This document shows positions 15,611 through 23,164 of a DNA stretch of 23,164 nucleotides, piece by piece. The DNA is from Enterospora canceri. Lineage: Eukaryota; Microsporidia; Enterocytozoonidae. The number at the start of each line of letters is the position of its first letter. Position 1 is the first letter of the stretch. The notes beneath the pieces are model-generated. The model did no database searches. It had not been told where the DNA came from and saw nothing but the letters and a program-made list of their open reading frames with translations. Both the position numbers and the translations under genes were made by a program. The DNA is taken from positions 1 to 23,164 of the forward strand of contig LWDP01000073.1 in the NCBI GenBank assembly GCA_002087915.1, given 5' to 3'.

Positions 15611-17410
15611 ATGGACAAACTTTTCAGGAACAAGGAGAAAAAGAGAATATTTGTTACAAGTGCACTTCCCTACGTCAATAATCAGCCACACCTGGGGAAT
15701 GTCATTGGATCACTGCTCAGTGCTGATGTCTATGCTCGATACTGCAGAAGAATGGGATACGAAACACTCTTCATTTGTGGAACTGATGAGTACGGAACAG
15801 CAACAGAAATGGAGGCATTGAAACAAAAGTGCCATCCACTGGAAATAGTGAAGAAGAACAGGGTGAAACACAGGCAGGTTTACGACTGGTTTGGAATGCA
15901 ATTTGATTCGTATGGAAACACACACTGTGAGGAACACGGCAAACTGGTTCATGAGATATTCCTGAAGATCATCGACTACTTCAGTGAGAAGGACGTAACA
16001 ATGATGTATTGTCTGAAATGTGATCAATATTTGGCAGATCGATTTCTAAGTGGAACCTGTGAGTGTGGTGGAGAGGCACATGGAGACCAGTGTGACACGT
16101 GTGGAAAGTGCTACGAGAATGCGAGTGAGCTACGAGACCTGAAGTGTGTGATTTGTGGGAATGAGCCTGGGCCTAAGACGACTAGGCATCTTTTCCTGAA
16201 TTTGGATCAGCTTCAGAAGCACGTGAAGAAGATTGACACGACTGAATGGTCTGAAAATGCTAAACAGATTTATCAGGGGTGGATTAAGATGGATATCAGG
16301 CCAAGGTGCATGACAAGGTCACTCAAACACAGTTGGGGTGTCTCTGTTCCACTGAAGGGGTACGAAGACAAGGTGTTCTATGTCTGGTTTGATGCACCAA
16401 TTGGATATTTGACGTATTTGAAGGCGATACGGCCACTAAGCTGGCTTGAAGGGGCGAAATGGGTCCAATTCATGGGAAAGGACAATGTTCCATTCCATTC
16501 AGTCATGTTTCCGTCAGTTCTCTATGCCCTCAAGGAGCAGAAGCTTAGAACACCAGAAAAAGTCAAAGAAAGGAAGCTAATTGAAAGGGTAGAGAGAGCA
16601 AGTCTAAAGAAGGATGAACTGGAAATGATAGGCGAAATGAAGTCTCAGGGTGTCATGAAAAGTGAGGGGCAGTTGGAGTTGGATTATGGTTACGTGATAA
16701 ATGCGACTGAGTACCTGACATTCAACAAGAAGAAGTTCAGTAAGTCGAAGAATGTGGGGATATTTGGATTGGATTTGGTTGAGAAGGACTTGGGTGATGC
16801 AACAAAGTGGAGGTTCTACCTCTTGAAGAGGAGACCTGAGACGAAGGATGCTGACTTCAACACGGATGAATTCATCAAAATAGTCCAAAATGAGCTCATT
16901 GCAAACATAGGCAACTTCATAAACAGGACACTGAAATACGTAGAAAGCAACAATGTGGATGTTTATAGGGTGATTTCTAAGTTCAATAGGGAGGAAGAGA
17001 CTCCATTTGCAAGGAGAGTGATAGAGTTGATTGATGATGTAAACAGAACCAATATCGAGTACTTTGAATCAATGGAGAATGCGAGACTACGAAATGGCCT
17101 GGATAAGGTGCTAGAGATCAGTCGAATTGGAAACAAGTTTCTGCAGAGTCTTCAAAATGACAAAGGGAATATGGCAGTTGGCTTCTCATTCGCATTTTGT
17201 CTGATCAAGTTACTGGCCCAGTCCTTTGAGCCATTTATTCCAGACGCATTTGTCAAGCTAGAATGCCTGATTGAATTGGATTCGAGGTTCCACCTGAAAT
17301 TTGAAGAATATTTCACCAGTGAATCAGGTATTCTGCTAAAGAAGAAGGTTGAAATTGTGTTCAACAAATTCACCAGTAAGCAGGAAGAAGAACTGTTGCG
17401 CTACAAGTAG
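15611..17410 (+). CDS. Methionyl-tRNA synthetase, cytosolic
   Basis: This enzyme charges tRNA-Met. The 599-residue class I synthetase starts VTSALPYVNNQPHLGN (HIGH motif HLGN, 27-30) and has a zinc-binding insert with CxxC knuckles from C134 (YCLKC, CECGG, CDTCGKC, CVICG). The catalytic loop reads YVWFDAPIGYLTY and MGKDNVPFHSVMFPS, and KMSKS is KFSKS (375-379). The anticodon-binding helical domain fills the C-terminal part (NELIANIGNFINRTL). There is no added EMAP-II or GST-like tail. Between VMFPSVLYAL and NATEYL the loop is about 45 residues longer than usual and highly charged (about 16540-16680). CCC directly touches the ATG. The Nudix gene follows after 107 bp on the same strand. Confidence 0.96.
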   Translation: MDKLFRNKEKKRIFVTSALPYVNNQPHLGNVIGSLLSADVYARYCRRMGYETLFICGTDEYGTATEMEALKQKCHPLEIVKKNRVKHRQVYDWFGMQFDSYGNTHCEEHGKLVHEIFLKIIDYFSEKDVTMMYCLKCDQYLADRFLSGTCECGGEAHGDQCDTCGKCYENASELRDLKCVICGNEPGPKTTRHLFLNLDQLQKHVKKIDTTEWSENAKQIYQGWIKMDIRPRCMTRSLKHSWGVSVPLKGYEDKVFYVWFDAPIGYLTYLKAIRPLSWLEGAKWVQFMGKDNVPFHSVMFPSVLYALKEQKLRTPEKVKERKLIERVERASLKKDELEMIGEMKSQGVMKSEGQLELDYGYVINATEYLTFNKKKFSKSKNVGIFGLDLVEKDLGDATKWRFYLLKRRPETKDADFNTDEFIKIVQNELIANIGNFINRTLKYVESNNVDVYRVISKFNREEETPFARRVIELIDDVNRTNIEYFESMENARLRNGLDKVLEISRIGNKFLQSLQNDKGNMAVGFSFAFCLIKLLAQSFEPFIPDAFVKLECLIELDSRFHLKFEEYFTSESGILLKKKVEIVFNKFTSKQEEELLRYK

Positions 17411-17517
17411 CCACCAGTTGAAGAATCAATGACTCACCCAATCATAGTCTGTTTCATCTCTCGCCATTTCATACCTGTTCTACCACTATTATGTTTATTC
17501 TACTTGTAACCCAAATA

Positions 17518-17904
17518 ATGACGTCAGCACATGCTGGGACTATTCCAATTTACAAGGGGCAAATTGTACTAACATTGAGCAAGCACAACCATTTCATATT
17601 CCCCAAGGGAAACATAGAGAAGAATGAGACTGCGTCTGAGGCAGCAGTAAGGGAGACAATGGAGGAGAGTGGATGCATTGGTGAGTTGTTTGGGGATCCA
17701 ATTAAGGTGAAACACGAAGGATACACGATAGTCTACTACAAAATGCATGTAACAAAGATACACAAGCATTTTGAAGAAGAAAAGAGGAGGAAGCTGCTGA
17801 TGACCAGGCCACAAGATGCAGTGGATAATAAACAGGTCGCACTCTACGTGAGAAAGATAATTCATGATGAATTGGTAGTAGATAGATTGCTTGACCATGA
17901 TTAA
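17518..17904 (+). CDS. Nudix hydrolase, diphosphoinositol/Ap-nA type
   Basis: Nudix enzymes hydrolyse nucleoside diphosphate-linked compounds. This 128-residue protein carries the box G31-x5-E37-x7-R45-E46-x2-E49-E50-x-G52 (GNIEKNETASEAAVRETMEE). All metal-binding glutamates are present. FPKGNIE before the box and the small single-domain size resemble the DIPP/Aps1 group, which acts on diphosphoinositol polyphosphates and Ap6A. Other small Nudix groups cannot be excluded. The frame is open further upstream (to 17491), but CCC five bases before the ATG at 17518 and the domain boundary favour this start. It converges with the Snd3 gene across 62 bp. Confidence 0.85.
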   Translation: MTSAHAGTIPIYKGQIVLTLSKHNHFIFPKGNIEKNETASEAAVRETMEESGCIGELFGDPIKVKHEGYTIVYYKMHVTKIHKHFEEEKRRKLLMTRPQDAVDNKQVALYVRKIIHDELVVDRLLDHD

Positions 17905-17966
17905 TTGGTGGCCAACTACGTAACTACCACTACTGTTATTATTCCCTTATTTTAACTAATACTCAC

Positions 17967-18563
17967 TTACTCTTCCTTTACCTTATTCTTTCTCTTCTTC
18001 TTCTTTTCTTCTGATTCTTCCTTCTCCTCTTTGATCTCCTCTACCTCATTTGATTCCTCCTTCCTCTTTACGTCCTCAACTGTCACTGATCCATAGAGAT
18101 AGTTCTCATCCCATGGTCTACGCATCTTCTGTCCGTAAATGTACTCCCTAAACAGCCCAGAAAAGAGCAGTGGCTTCAGGACACCAATCACAAATGAAAA
18201 CATGGGTTGCATTCCCTTGAACTTCCAGTGGACAGCAAGTGCAATCAGTGCGCTCAGAAGCAGACTCCTGATTCCCTTGTTGACCTCTGCACTGTCGTAC
18301 TCGTGTACGCTGATCTCCACCTCCTGCTCCTGCATTGCGGTGACACTCTTGTACTTGAATTTCCTCTGGTCATTCACCTTCTGAATTCTGCCTCGAATAT
18401 AGAGGAAGCAGCCTAGCTGGAATAGGAGCACCACTCCAAAGAGAACCCTGATGTAGAGAGTGTACTGTGGCTTGTTGAAGAATGCGTTCTTTCCCAATAG
18501 CATTGGTAGCAAGGACGTGGCCATGCTGAAGAACTGTTCTGCAGATGTTATGCTGAGAGGCAT
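17967..18563 (-). CDS. SND3: Pho88/Snd3-family ER membrane protein
   Basis: Snd3 (Pho88) is part of the SRP-independent route that targets proteins to the ER. The 198-residue protein has the Pho88 order: a first helix, TLYIRVLFGVVLLFQLGCFL, then YIRGRIQKVNDQRKFKY, EISVHEYDSAEVNKGIRSLL, a second span and PMFSFVIGVLKPLL. Yeast Pho88 shows the same K-N-D, V-x-x-(H/R)-(E/D)-Y-D and PLF-P-K landmarks. The C-terminus is an E/K-rich tail of about 45 residues ending in a basic cluster, which is longer and more charged than I would expect. CCCC lies one base before the ATG. It is divergent from the eIF1-like gene. Confidence 0.85.
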   Translation of the reverse strand: MPLSITSAEQFFSMATSLLPMLLGKNAFFNKPQYTLYIRVLFGVVLLFQLGCFLYIRGRIQKVNDQRKFKYKSVTAMQEQEVEISVHEYDSAEVNKGIRSLLLSALIALAVHWKFKGMQPMFSFVIGVLKPLLFSGLFREYIYGQKMRRPWDENYLYGSVTVEDVKRKEESNEVEEIKEEKEESEEKKKKRKNKVKEE

Positions 18564-18683
18564 TGGGGTAAATTTTGCCTGAGAAAAATGCGAGGGAGTT
18601 GGGTGAAATATGCAACTGGGGCAACTGGTAGGAAATTGCAGTTTGTGACTGAACTAGATCCTACTATTTTTATGCCCATATTT

Positions 18684-18938
18684 ATGAGTAAATTTGACAT
18701 CAGTGCTATTCGCATCTGCTTCAAGAAAATAAGAAACAAGCCAACCACAATCATAGCCAACGTGGAGGAAGAGAAGAAGGATGAGTTGTGCAGGCAGCTG
18801 AAGAGGCTGTTTGGGTGTGGAGGGTCTGTGGACAAGGATGGCCATGTTGTGTTACAGGGAAACCATGTTATAAAGCTACTGGCAGATAAGGAAGCGTATT
18901 TTGGAGAGAAGACCGTCCAGAAGGTGGAGACTATCTAA
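18684..18938 (+). CDS. SUI1: SUI1-domain protein, eIF1-like
   Basis: eIF1 controls start-codon selection on the 40S subunit. The SUI1 core is readable: ISAIRICFKKIRNKPTTIIA (the strand before the beta-hairpin), LKRLFGCGGSV (compared with FKKKFACNGTV) and GHVVLQGNHVIKLLADK (compared with IQLQGDQR). I chose the ATG at 18684, with CCC six bases upstream, giving 84 residues. The frame is also open to an ATG at 18588, which would give 116 residues, near the usual eIF1 length. The extra 32 residues show no family similarity. A DENR-like SUI1 protein is a possible alternative, but no DENR N-terminal zinc region is present. The stop is 82 bp from the converging RPS19 stop. Confidence 0.68.
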   Translation: MSKFDISAIRICFKKIRNKPTTIIANVEEEKKDELCRQLKRLFGCGGSVDKDGHVVLQGNHVIKLLADKEAYFGEKTVQKVETI

Positions 18939-19020
18939 GTATAGACATGATAGTGGAATAGTAGGAAAATGGTGTTAGGGTAAAATACTAATTATGGTTA
19001 AGTGTAACTAATAAGCATAA

Positions 19021-19440
19021 TTAACAAGATCGTACCTGTTCTATGCATTTCTTAAGGACTCCCTCTGCCTTTTCTGTTACAATCCCATCCTTCTGCTTGA
19101 AATCGATCCATCCAAGCTTAACCAGGTTCTCTACAGCCATCTCAATCACGTAGCGAGAGCCACGAGCAAACTTGGTAGGTCTCACTCCCCTGTTCTTCCT
19201 GTTTCCGTACCTGTAAGCCAATCCATTGAGGGATATTCCGTTCTTGATGGCTGCCTGTCTGAGGACAGAGGCAGTTCGAAGCAGAAACCAATTGGACTGC
19301 ATTGGACTGTACTGTCTTCCTGAACCAGTCTTAATCAGATCAGCGTCTACTGGCATCTCAATCTTCTCTTTTTCAAGCATCAGTGCTATTTCTTCAACCA
19401 ATTTGTGTGGATTCACTCTGTAGGCCAAGTCACCGATCAT
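19021..19440 (-). CDS. RPS19: Ribosomal protein eS19 (RPS19)
   Basis: This is a component of the 40S ribosomal subunit head. The 139-residue protein matches the family from end to end: DLAYRVNPHKLVEEIALMLE, SNWFLLRTASVLRQAAIKNG, AYRYGNRKNRGVRPTKFARG and LVKLGWIDFKQKDG. The family forms NWFYTRAAS, YGGRQRNGVMPSHF and GS(R/K) are recognisable. The length is that of the family. CCC lies three bases before the ATG. The start codon is only 33 bp from the divergent DEG1 start, so both promoters overlap. No intron is visible. Confidence 0.95.
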   Translation of the reverse strand: MIGDLAYRVNPHKLVEEIALMLEKEKIEMPVDADLIKTGSGRQYSPMQSNWFLLRTASVLRQAAIKNGISLNGLAYRYGNRKNRGVRPTKFARGSRYVIEMAVENLVKLGWIDFKQKDGIVTEKAEGVLKKCIEQVRSC

Positions 19441-19473
19441 TTTGGGTAAAATTTGTGAGAAATTTAGGGCAGG

Positions 19474-20433
19474 ATGAAGAAGGCAAATTGGCTACAGTCA
19501 GAATGTGGTGGATTATACTATAGGGGACTATGTGAACTAACAAAGGACGAGTTAGTGGCACTGGTTTATGGTCAGAATAACATAAGAAACGTGACTAAAC
19601 AGGCCGTGAAGCACAAAACAGTTAGAAAAGTAGCATTTCAGCTGTCATACGATGGGAAACTATACAATGGGACGCAAGAGAGCAGAGATGGGCTGAGTGT
19701 GACTGAGGTGCTACGAAATGCGTTGAAAAAGAGTGATTTATTCGTAGATGGAAATGAGATGATATTCTGTGGTAGAACAGACAGGGGCGTATCAGCTGAG
19801 AATGCGGTAGTGAGTTTGTTCACAAAAAGTAGACTGGATTTGGAACCAAATGACTCCCATGAGACAGAATACTACACATTTGCAGGAATAGAATTCAAGA
19901 GATACCTTTTTAGGGACTCGCAATTTGAGATAGGCAAAGAAGACTACAATGAGATACCGTATACGAGAATACTGAATAATATACTGCCTGAACATATTCG
20001 AATTAAGGGATGGGCACCAGTTCCAGACTACTTCAGTGCTAGACACAGTTGTATAGAAAGATGCTACAAGTATCAGTATGAAATAGGTAGAATACGCGTA
20101 AAAGATGGTAATTTACTGGATAAATTCAATCATGGGGCAGAAATAATAAGAAGTTTAGATGATTTCTACTACTTCAGTAAGCACGACAATCCCAAGGCAA
20201 ACTACAACTTTAGAATTAGTGAGTTGTTCTTCAACACCTGTGGTGACCATATTGTGATGGAAATAAGATCGTACTCATTTATTCACAATATGGTAAGAAA
20301 GATATTCAGTTGGATCAGAAGATACGCTGAGACAGGTAGATTGGATTACAGGGACATTGAACCAGCTGAGGCAGAGCACCTGGTATTCTGTGGTGCAACA
20401 TACAGACATAAATTGGCGTATATTTCAGGTTAA
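19474..20433 (+). CDS. DEG1: tRNA pseudouridine synthase, Deg1/Pus3 type
   Basis: Pus3 modifies U38 and U39 of the tRNA anticodon arm. The 319-residue protein is a TruA-family synthase with catalytic aspartate D103 in CGRTDRGVSA. Other landmarks are VAFQLSYDGKLYNGTQ, ILNNILPEHIRIKGWAPVPD, FSARHSCIERCYKYQY and RSYSFIHNMVRKIFSWIRRY. The segment FSKHDNPKANYNFRI resembles the Pus3 FCKxDxxxxxxNF stretch, which is why I prefer Pus3 over Pus1. The N-terminal 50 residues are outside the domain. The ATG follows GGG by four bases instead of CCC. The gene shares a 33-bp divergent spacer with RPS19. Confidence 0.88.
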   Translation: MKKANWLQSECGGLYYRGLCELTKDELVALVYGQNNIRNVTKQAVKHKTVRKVAFQLSYDGKLYNGTQESRDGLSVTEVLRNALKKSDLFVDGNEMIFCGRTDRGVSAENAVVSLFTKSRLDLEPNDSHETEYYTFAGIEFKRYLFRDSQFEIGKEDYNEIPYTRILNNILPEHIRIKGWAPVPDYFSARHSCIERCYKYQYEIGRIRVKDGNLLDKFNHGAEIIRSLDDFYYFSKHDNPKANYNFRISELFFNTCGDHIVMEIRSYSFIHNMVRKIFSWIRRYAETGRLDYRDIEPAEAEHLVFCGATYRHKLAYISG

Positions 20434-20459
20434 ACAATGTGAAACGATTGTTGCCCTGG

Positions 20460-21365
20460 ATGGATAAAAAAGACAAAATACGCATGTCATCCCTGGAAAA
20501 TGGATCATTGGTCTACTCTCGTACGGACAGGCTCTTTGACACGGATGTAGGGGAAGTTGAGACACAAATGCCCCGGGATAAGAGCAGAATAAAAAAGAAT
20601 GAAAAAAACAAAGAGATCCTGAATGAGAGGGAAAATGGAAACAGAATAAGACTGGTAACTGGGAAGAATAAGCAGAGATCCAGTAGACATAAAACAGATA
20701 GAATTAATTTGGATGATATAACAGGAGAATATGACTACAATAACGATGGATATGGGTTTGAGGAGTCAGAAGTGCAGCAGGAGAGCAACTTTATGGTTGC
20801 CTGGATGCTATATACGTACAACCTGCTAGTGGCTGTCTATAATACAGTTAGAAAGTATGCCATTCTTATTCTACTAGTGGCATTTTACTATAAAACAACA
20901 GGAAACGCGCCTACACAATTTACCACAAACATATGCACAATCACCAATGCAAGAGTAGAAGAAATCAGTCGCCTCTACCGCTTTGGCCTCTTCAGAAGCA
21001 GGAGAACCAGTATTGACAACCTAATTCAGGATAATCCAATTTGCACCAGTCTAGAAATGCCTAGTCAAAAACAAACCATCAAGAGACACCCTTATATTAA
21101 AATAAGCCTTAATAAAAGGCATCACATCAATACAATAGCAATATACCATCCAATACAGGCAAATAAGCGCAGTGCAATTCATAGATTCACACTTCAATAC
21201 GTCCGAGACAACAGACTGGTGCAACGTGAGTTGATCTATAAAGATTCCTATGGATATCAGGAGTATCAGATCAACGAATCCATTGATTGGTTCAAAATTA
21301 GAATCAACAGCAATTACGGTGAGAAATACGTCAGCATCTACAGGATATTCGCACATGGAAGGTAG
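20460..21365 (+). CDS. SUN-domain nuclear envelope protein
   Basis: SUN proteins span the inner nuclear membrane and bind KASH partners to link the nucleus or spindle poles to the cytoplasm. This 301-residue protein has a charged N-terminal half (K/R/E-rich, nucleoplasmic by analogy), hydrophobic segments at about 112-145 (VAWMLYTYNLLVAVY, then YAILILLVAFYY), and a C-terminal SUN-like domain from about 185. Its end, FKIRINSNYGEKYVSIYRIF, then AHG, matches the conserved SUN terminus (I-x-SN-x-G-x-x-Y-T-C-L-Y-R-F-R-V-HG), and KISLNKRHHINTIAIYH precedes it. The ATG at 20460 has CCC three bases upstream; the frame also opens at a GTG (20439) that I do not use. The spacer from DEG1 is 26 bp, and from the converging membrane-protein gene 9 bp. 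Confidence 0.8.
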   Translation: MDKKDKIRMSSLENGSLVYSRTDRLFDTDVGEVETQMPRDKSRIKKNEKNKEILNERENGNRIRLVTGKNKQRSSRHKTDRINLDDITGEYDYNNDGYGFEESEVQQESNFMVAWMLYTYNLLVAVYNTVRKYAILILLVAFYYKTTGNAPTQFTTNICTITNARVEEISRLYRFGLFRSRRTSIDNLIQDNPICTSLEMPSQKQTIKRHPYIKISLNKRHHINTIAIYHPIQANKRSAIHRFTLQYVRDNRLVQRELIYKDSYGYQEYQINESIDWFKIRINSNYGEKYVSIYRIFAHGR

Positions 21366-21374
21366 TAGGCATCA

Positions 21375-22543
21375 CTATTTATTCTCTAACAGCTTGATCT
21401 CATTTGAATTATCTTTCAACAATTCTATGTCCAATAAACTAATTTCTCTCCTTCTTTTCTTGTACCAGATGATTACTATTGCCACTAGCACCAGCATCAG
21501 TGCCACTAACAACAGAATGAAAATCAGTGCCACTTTCCAACCTGATGATTTCTCTCTTTTTGGAGGAGTCGCCTTCTTCTCTTCCTTAACTTCCTTCTTC
21601 ATCAGCTTCTTAAAACTCTTCTTATCCAAATTGATGTACTTTCTTATCTCACTCTCATCATTCCAGATCAGAAATAGATCAGATTTTTGTTTCAACATGT
21701 CGTTGTATTCAGTAACCACAACGTAGAATACCAAGTATTCATCATTCTCCAACTTCAGGTCACTGATTCTCAGATGAACATTAAATGAATACTGTTTCAA
21801 GATGCAATCTACCAAATTGGCATTACTGACCTTGTTATCTTGGATATTTGTCTTATTTTTTAGTCGATCCATAAACCTATCTAAATCGTGTGCGCCTGTT
21901 TCATCCATTCTCTTCATCATTGACTTGAATTCTTCAGAATTCGTGTCAATCACATCCATTTTACTCAATCCACTCTGCTCCATTAGCCTAGTAACGTATC
22001 CTACCTTATCTATTACAAAATAGCTGTCTTCTTCCACGACTCCATCACACCCCTTAGTTACGTAGTTGAATTCATTAAATCCTGTCTTATCTAAGTATAG
22101 ATTATCGATATCGAGGATGTAGCTGTGTTCATTGCTTATTGCACTCACATATCCCATTTCAACTGTCTTGTTGCCTATCTTGTATTCTACTGCACACCTG
22201 TGCTTATCATATAGCTCATCGTATGTACCATATNACTCAATCCACTCTGCTCCATTAGCCTAGTAACGTATCCTACCTTATCTATTACAAAATAGCTGTC
22301 TTCTTCCACGACTCCATCACACCCCTTAGTTACGTAGTTGAATTCATTAAATCCTGTCTTATCTAAGTATAGATTATCGATATCGAGGATGTAGCTGTGT
22401 TCATTGCTTATTGCACTCACATATCCCATTTCAACTGTCTTGTTGCCTATCTTGTATTCTACTGCACACCTGTGCTTATCATATAGCTCATCGTATGTAC
22501 CATATACTCGTATTATAAATGGAATAATTAATACTAATTTCAT
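21375..22543 (-). CDS. Type I membrane protein, unknown family (split by assembly duplication)
   Basis: I do not recognise the family. With the duplication collapsed (22543-22235 joined to 21962-21375), the ORF is continuous: 298 residues. It has a signal peptide (MKLVLIIPFIIRVYG), a lumenal or extracellular part of about 210 residues with several cysteines, and a single span (VALIFILLLVALMLVLVAIV). The span is followed by KKRRR and a 25-residue tail rich in L, E and N. The region just before the span is K/E-rich. CCC lies three bases before the ATG at 22541-22543. A second gene of similar architecture lies upstream on the same strand. Confidence 0.75.
21963..22505. repeat. Assembly duplication around N22234 (271 bp copied)
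   Basis: Bases 21963-22233 recur at 22235-22505. The offset of 272 is not a multiple of three, so the N join breaks the membrane-protein frame. Collapsing it restores a single ORF. Confidence 0.88.
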
Positions 22544-22613
22544 CAAGGGTAAAAACTGTACTTTAATACGTCATAGTAAGTTGGACTAAATACCTGTTTA
22601 TTGCTGTAGTTGC

Positions 22614-23164
22614 TTACTCCCCTTTTATTTCCTTCTCTTCGTCCAGTACAACATTCTTTCCCATTCTATGCTTCCTGTACAATACGGCACACACAATTCC
22701 AAGGGCAATACCCACCAGAATGAATATGATAAGAATTATTAGGCAGAATACGTTGAATGCCACACGACTGCGACTGTACTTCCTCAGCGAATGCTCTACA
22801 AAGACAACTGTGGTTGTTTCAGTCGACGTCCCAACAGTCTTCTTTACGGTCTTGGTCACATCCTTGAATTTCGTAGTTGCATTGATGAGGACCTTCCTTC
22901 TTGGACGAATATCCATATCCGCCTTTCCTGGCTCAACATTGAACATTCTGTAGGTTGATCCAAGCTTAGAGACCAGCATCAGCTGTGAGAGGTATCTTGT
23001 GGCATTATCTTCTATAAAAATCGCAACATAGGCGTATTCACCATCACCAACAAAAATCGACTTCAGGGCGAATGCAAATGGAAGCTGTGGATGCAGGTTG
23101 TGTCGTACAACACCAAAGAATGCTCCCAAATTGTTGCTATTATCGTCAACTATTGCTTTCACGT
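22614..23164 (-). CDS. Type I membrane protein, N-terminus outside the window
   Basis: The open frame runs to the window edge, so the start is not visible. The last 182 residues comprise a lumenal or extracellular domain with two possible N-glycosylation sites (DNAT, INAT), a T/V/K-rich stalk (TVKKTVGTSTETTTVV), a strong span (VFCLIILIIFILVGIALGIV) and a 25-residue charged tail (RKHRMGKNVVLDEEKEIKGE). No known domain is recognised. Together with the neighbour at 21375-22543 it forms a tandem pair of single-span proteins, which suggests a related role. I see no clear sequence similarity between the two. Confidence 0.7.
   Translation of the reverse strand, partial: VKAIVDDNSNNLGAFFGVVRHNLHPQLPFAFALKSIFVGDGEYAYVAIFIEDNATRYLSQLMLVSKLGSTYRMFNVEPGKADMDIRPRRKVLINATTKFKDVTKTVKKTVGTSTETTTVVFVEHSLRKYSRSRVAFNVFCLIILIIFILVGIALGIVCAVLYRKHRMGKNVVLDEEKEIKGE

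Overview
The window reads as a compact, intron-poor nuclear genome from a microsporidian or close relative. Single-exon genes for conserved eukaryotic proteins sit on both strands, often with spacers under 100 bp: TAF5, a PUF protein, a Bfr1-like protein, proteasome alpha6, NOT4, methionyl-tRNA synthetase, Pho88/Snd3, an eIF1-like protein, ribosomal protein S19, Deg1/Pus3 and a SUN-domain protein. Seventeen of the 20 genes whose start is visible have a CCC (or CCCC) 0-12 bases before the ATG, and two more have GGG. A CCC/GGG start-proximal motif has been described in microsporidia. I used it to choose starts. I cannot name the species.

Layout. 1-5 kb is GC-rich in its coding parts: a 5'-truncated TAF5 (+), a 680-bp tract almost without C, a small PWWP protein (-) and a Pumilio-type protein (-). 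The PUF gene is divergent from a Bfr1-like coiled-coil gene (+). 6.3-10.3 kb carries an R2R3 Myb (-), a TBC Rab-GAP, a tetraspanin-like protein, an alpha/beta hydrolase and an orphan gene. 10.4-15.4 kb carries a membrane-anchored pseudokinase (-), a long repeat-bearing spacer, proteasome alpha6 (-), a NOT4 homologue without its RING and a type I membrane protein. 15.6-23.2 kb carries MetRS, a Nudix hydrolase, Snd3/Pho88 (-), eIF1-like, RPS19 (-), Deg1/Pus3, a SUN-domain protein and two adjacent type I membrane proteins (-), the last cut by the window end.

The sequence has a systematic assembly artefact. Six single N's (603, 2441, 4549, 12353, 14538, 22234) each separate two direct copies, apparently identical, of 249-299 bp. 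These look like contig ends that overlap but were not merged. Collapsing them removes about 1.7 kb and restores intact reading frames in the PWWP gene and the 22-kb membrane-protein gene. Two further frame breaks, in TAF5 near 285 and in BFR1 near 5255, are independent of the N's.

Functionally the set is mostly housekeeping. One recurrent theme is mRNA fate and translation (PUF, Bfr1, NOT4, eIF1, RPS19, MetRS, Pus3). A second is the ER and membranes (Snd3, a KKXX-tailed protein, tetraspanin-like, TBC, hydrolase). The most unusual items are the pseudokinase, the RING-less NOT4, the tetraspanin-like protein, the C-free tract and several strong hairpins in the spacers.
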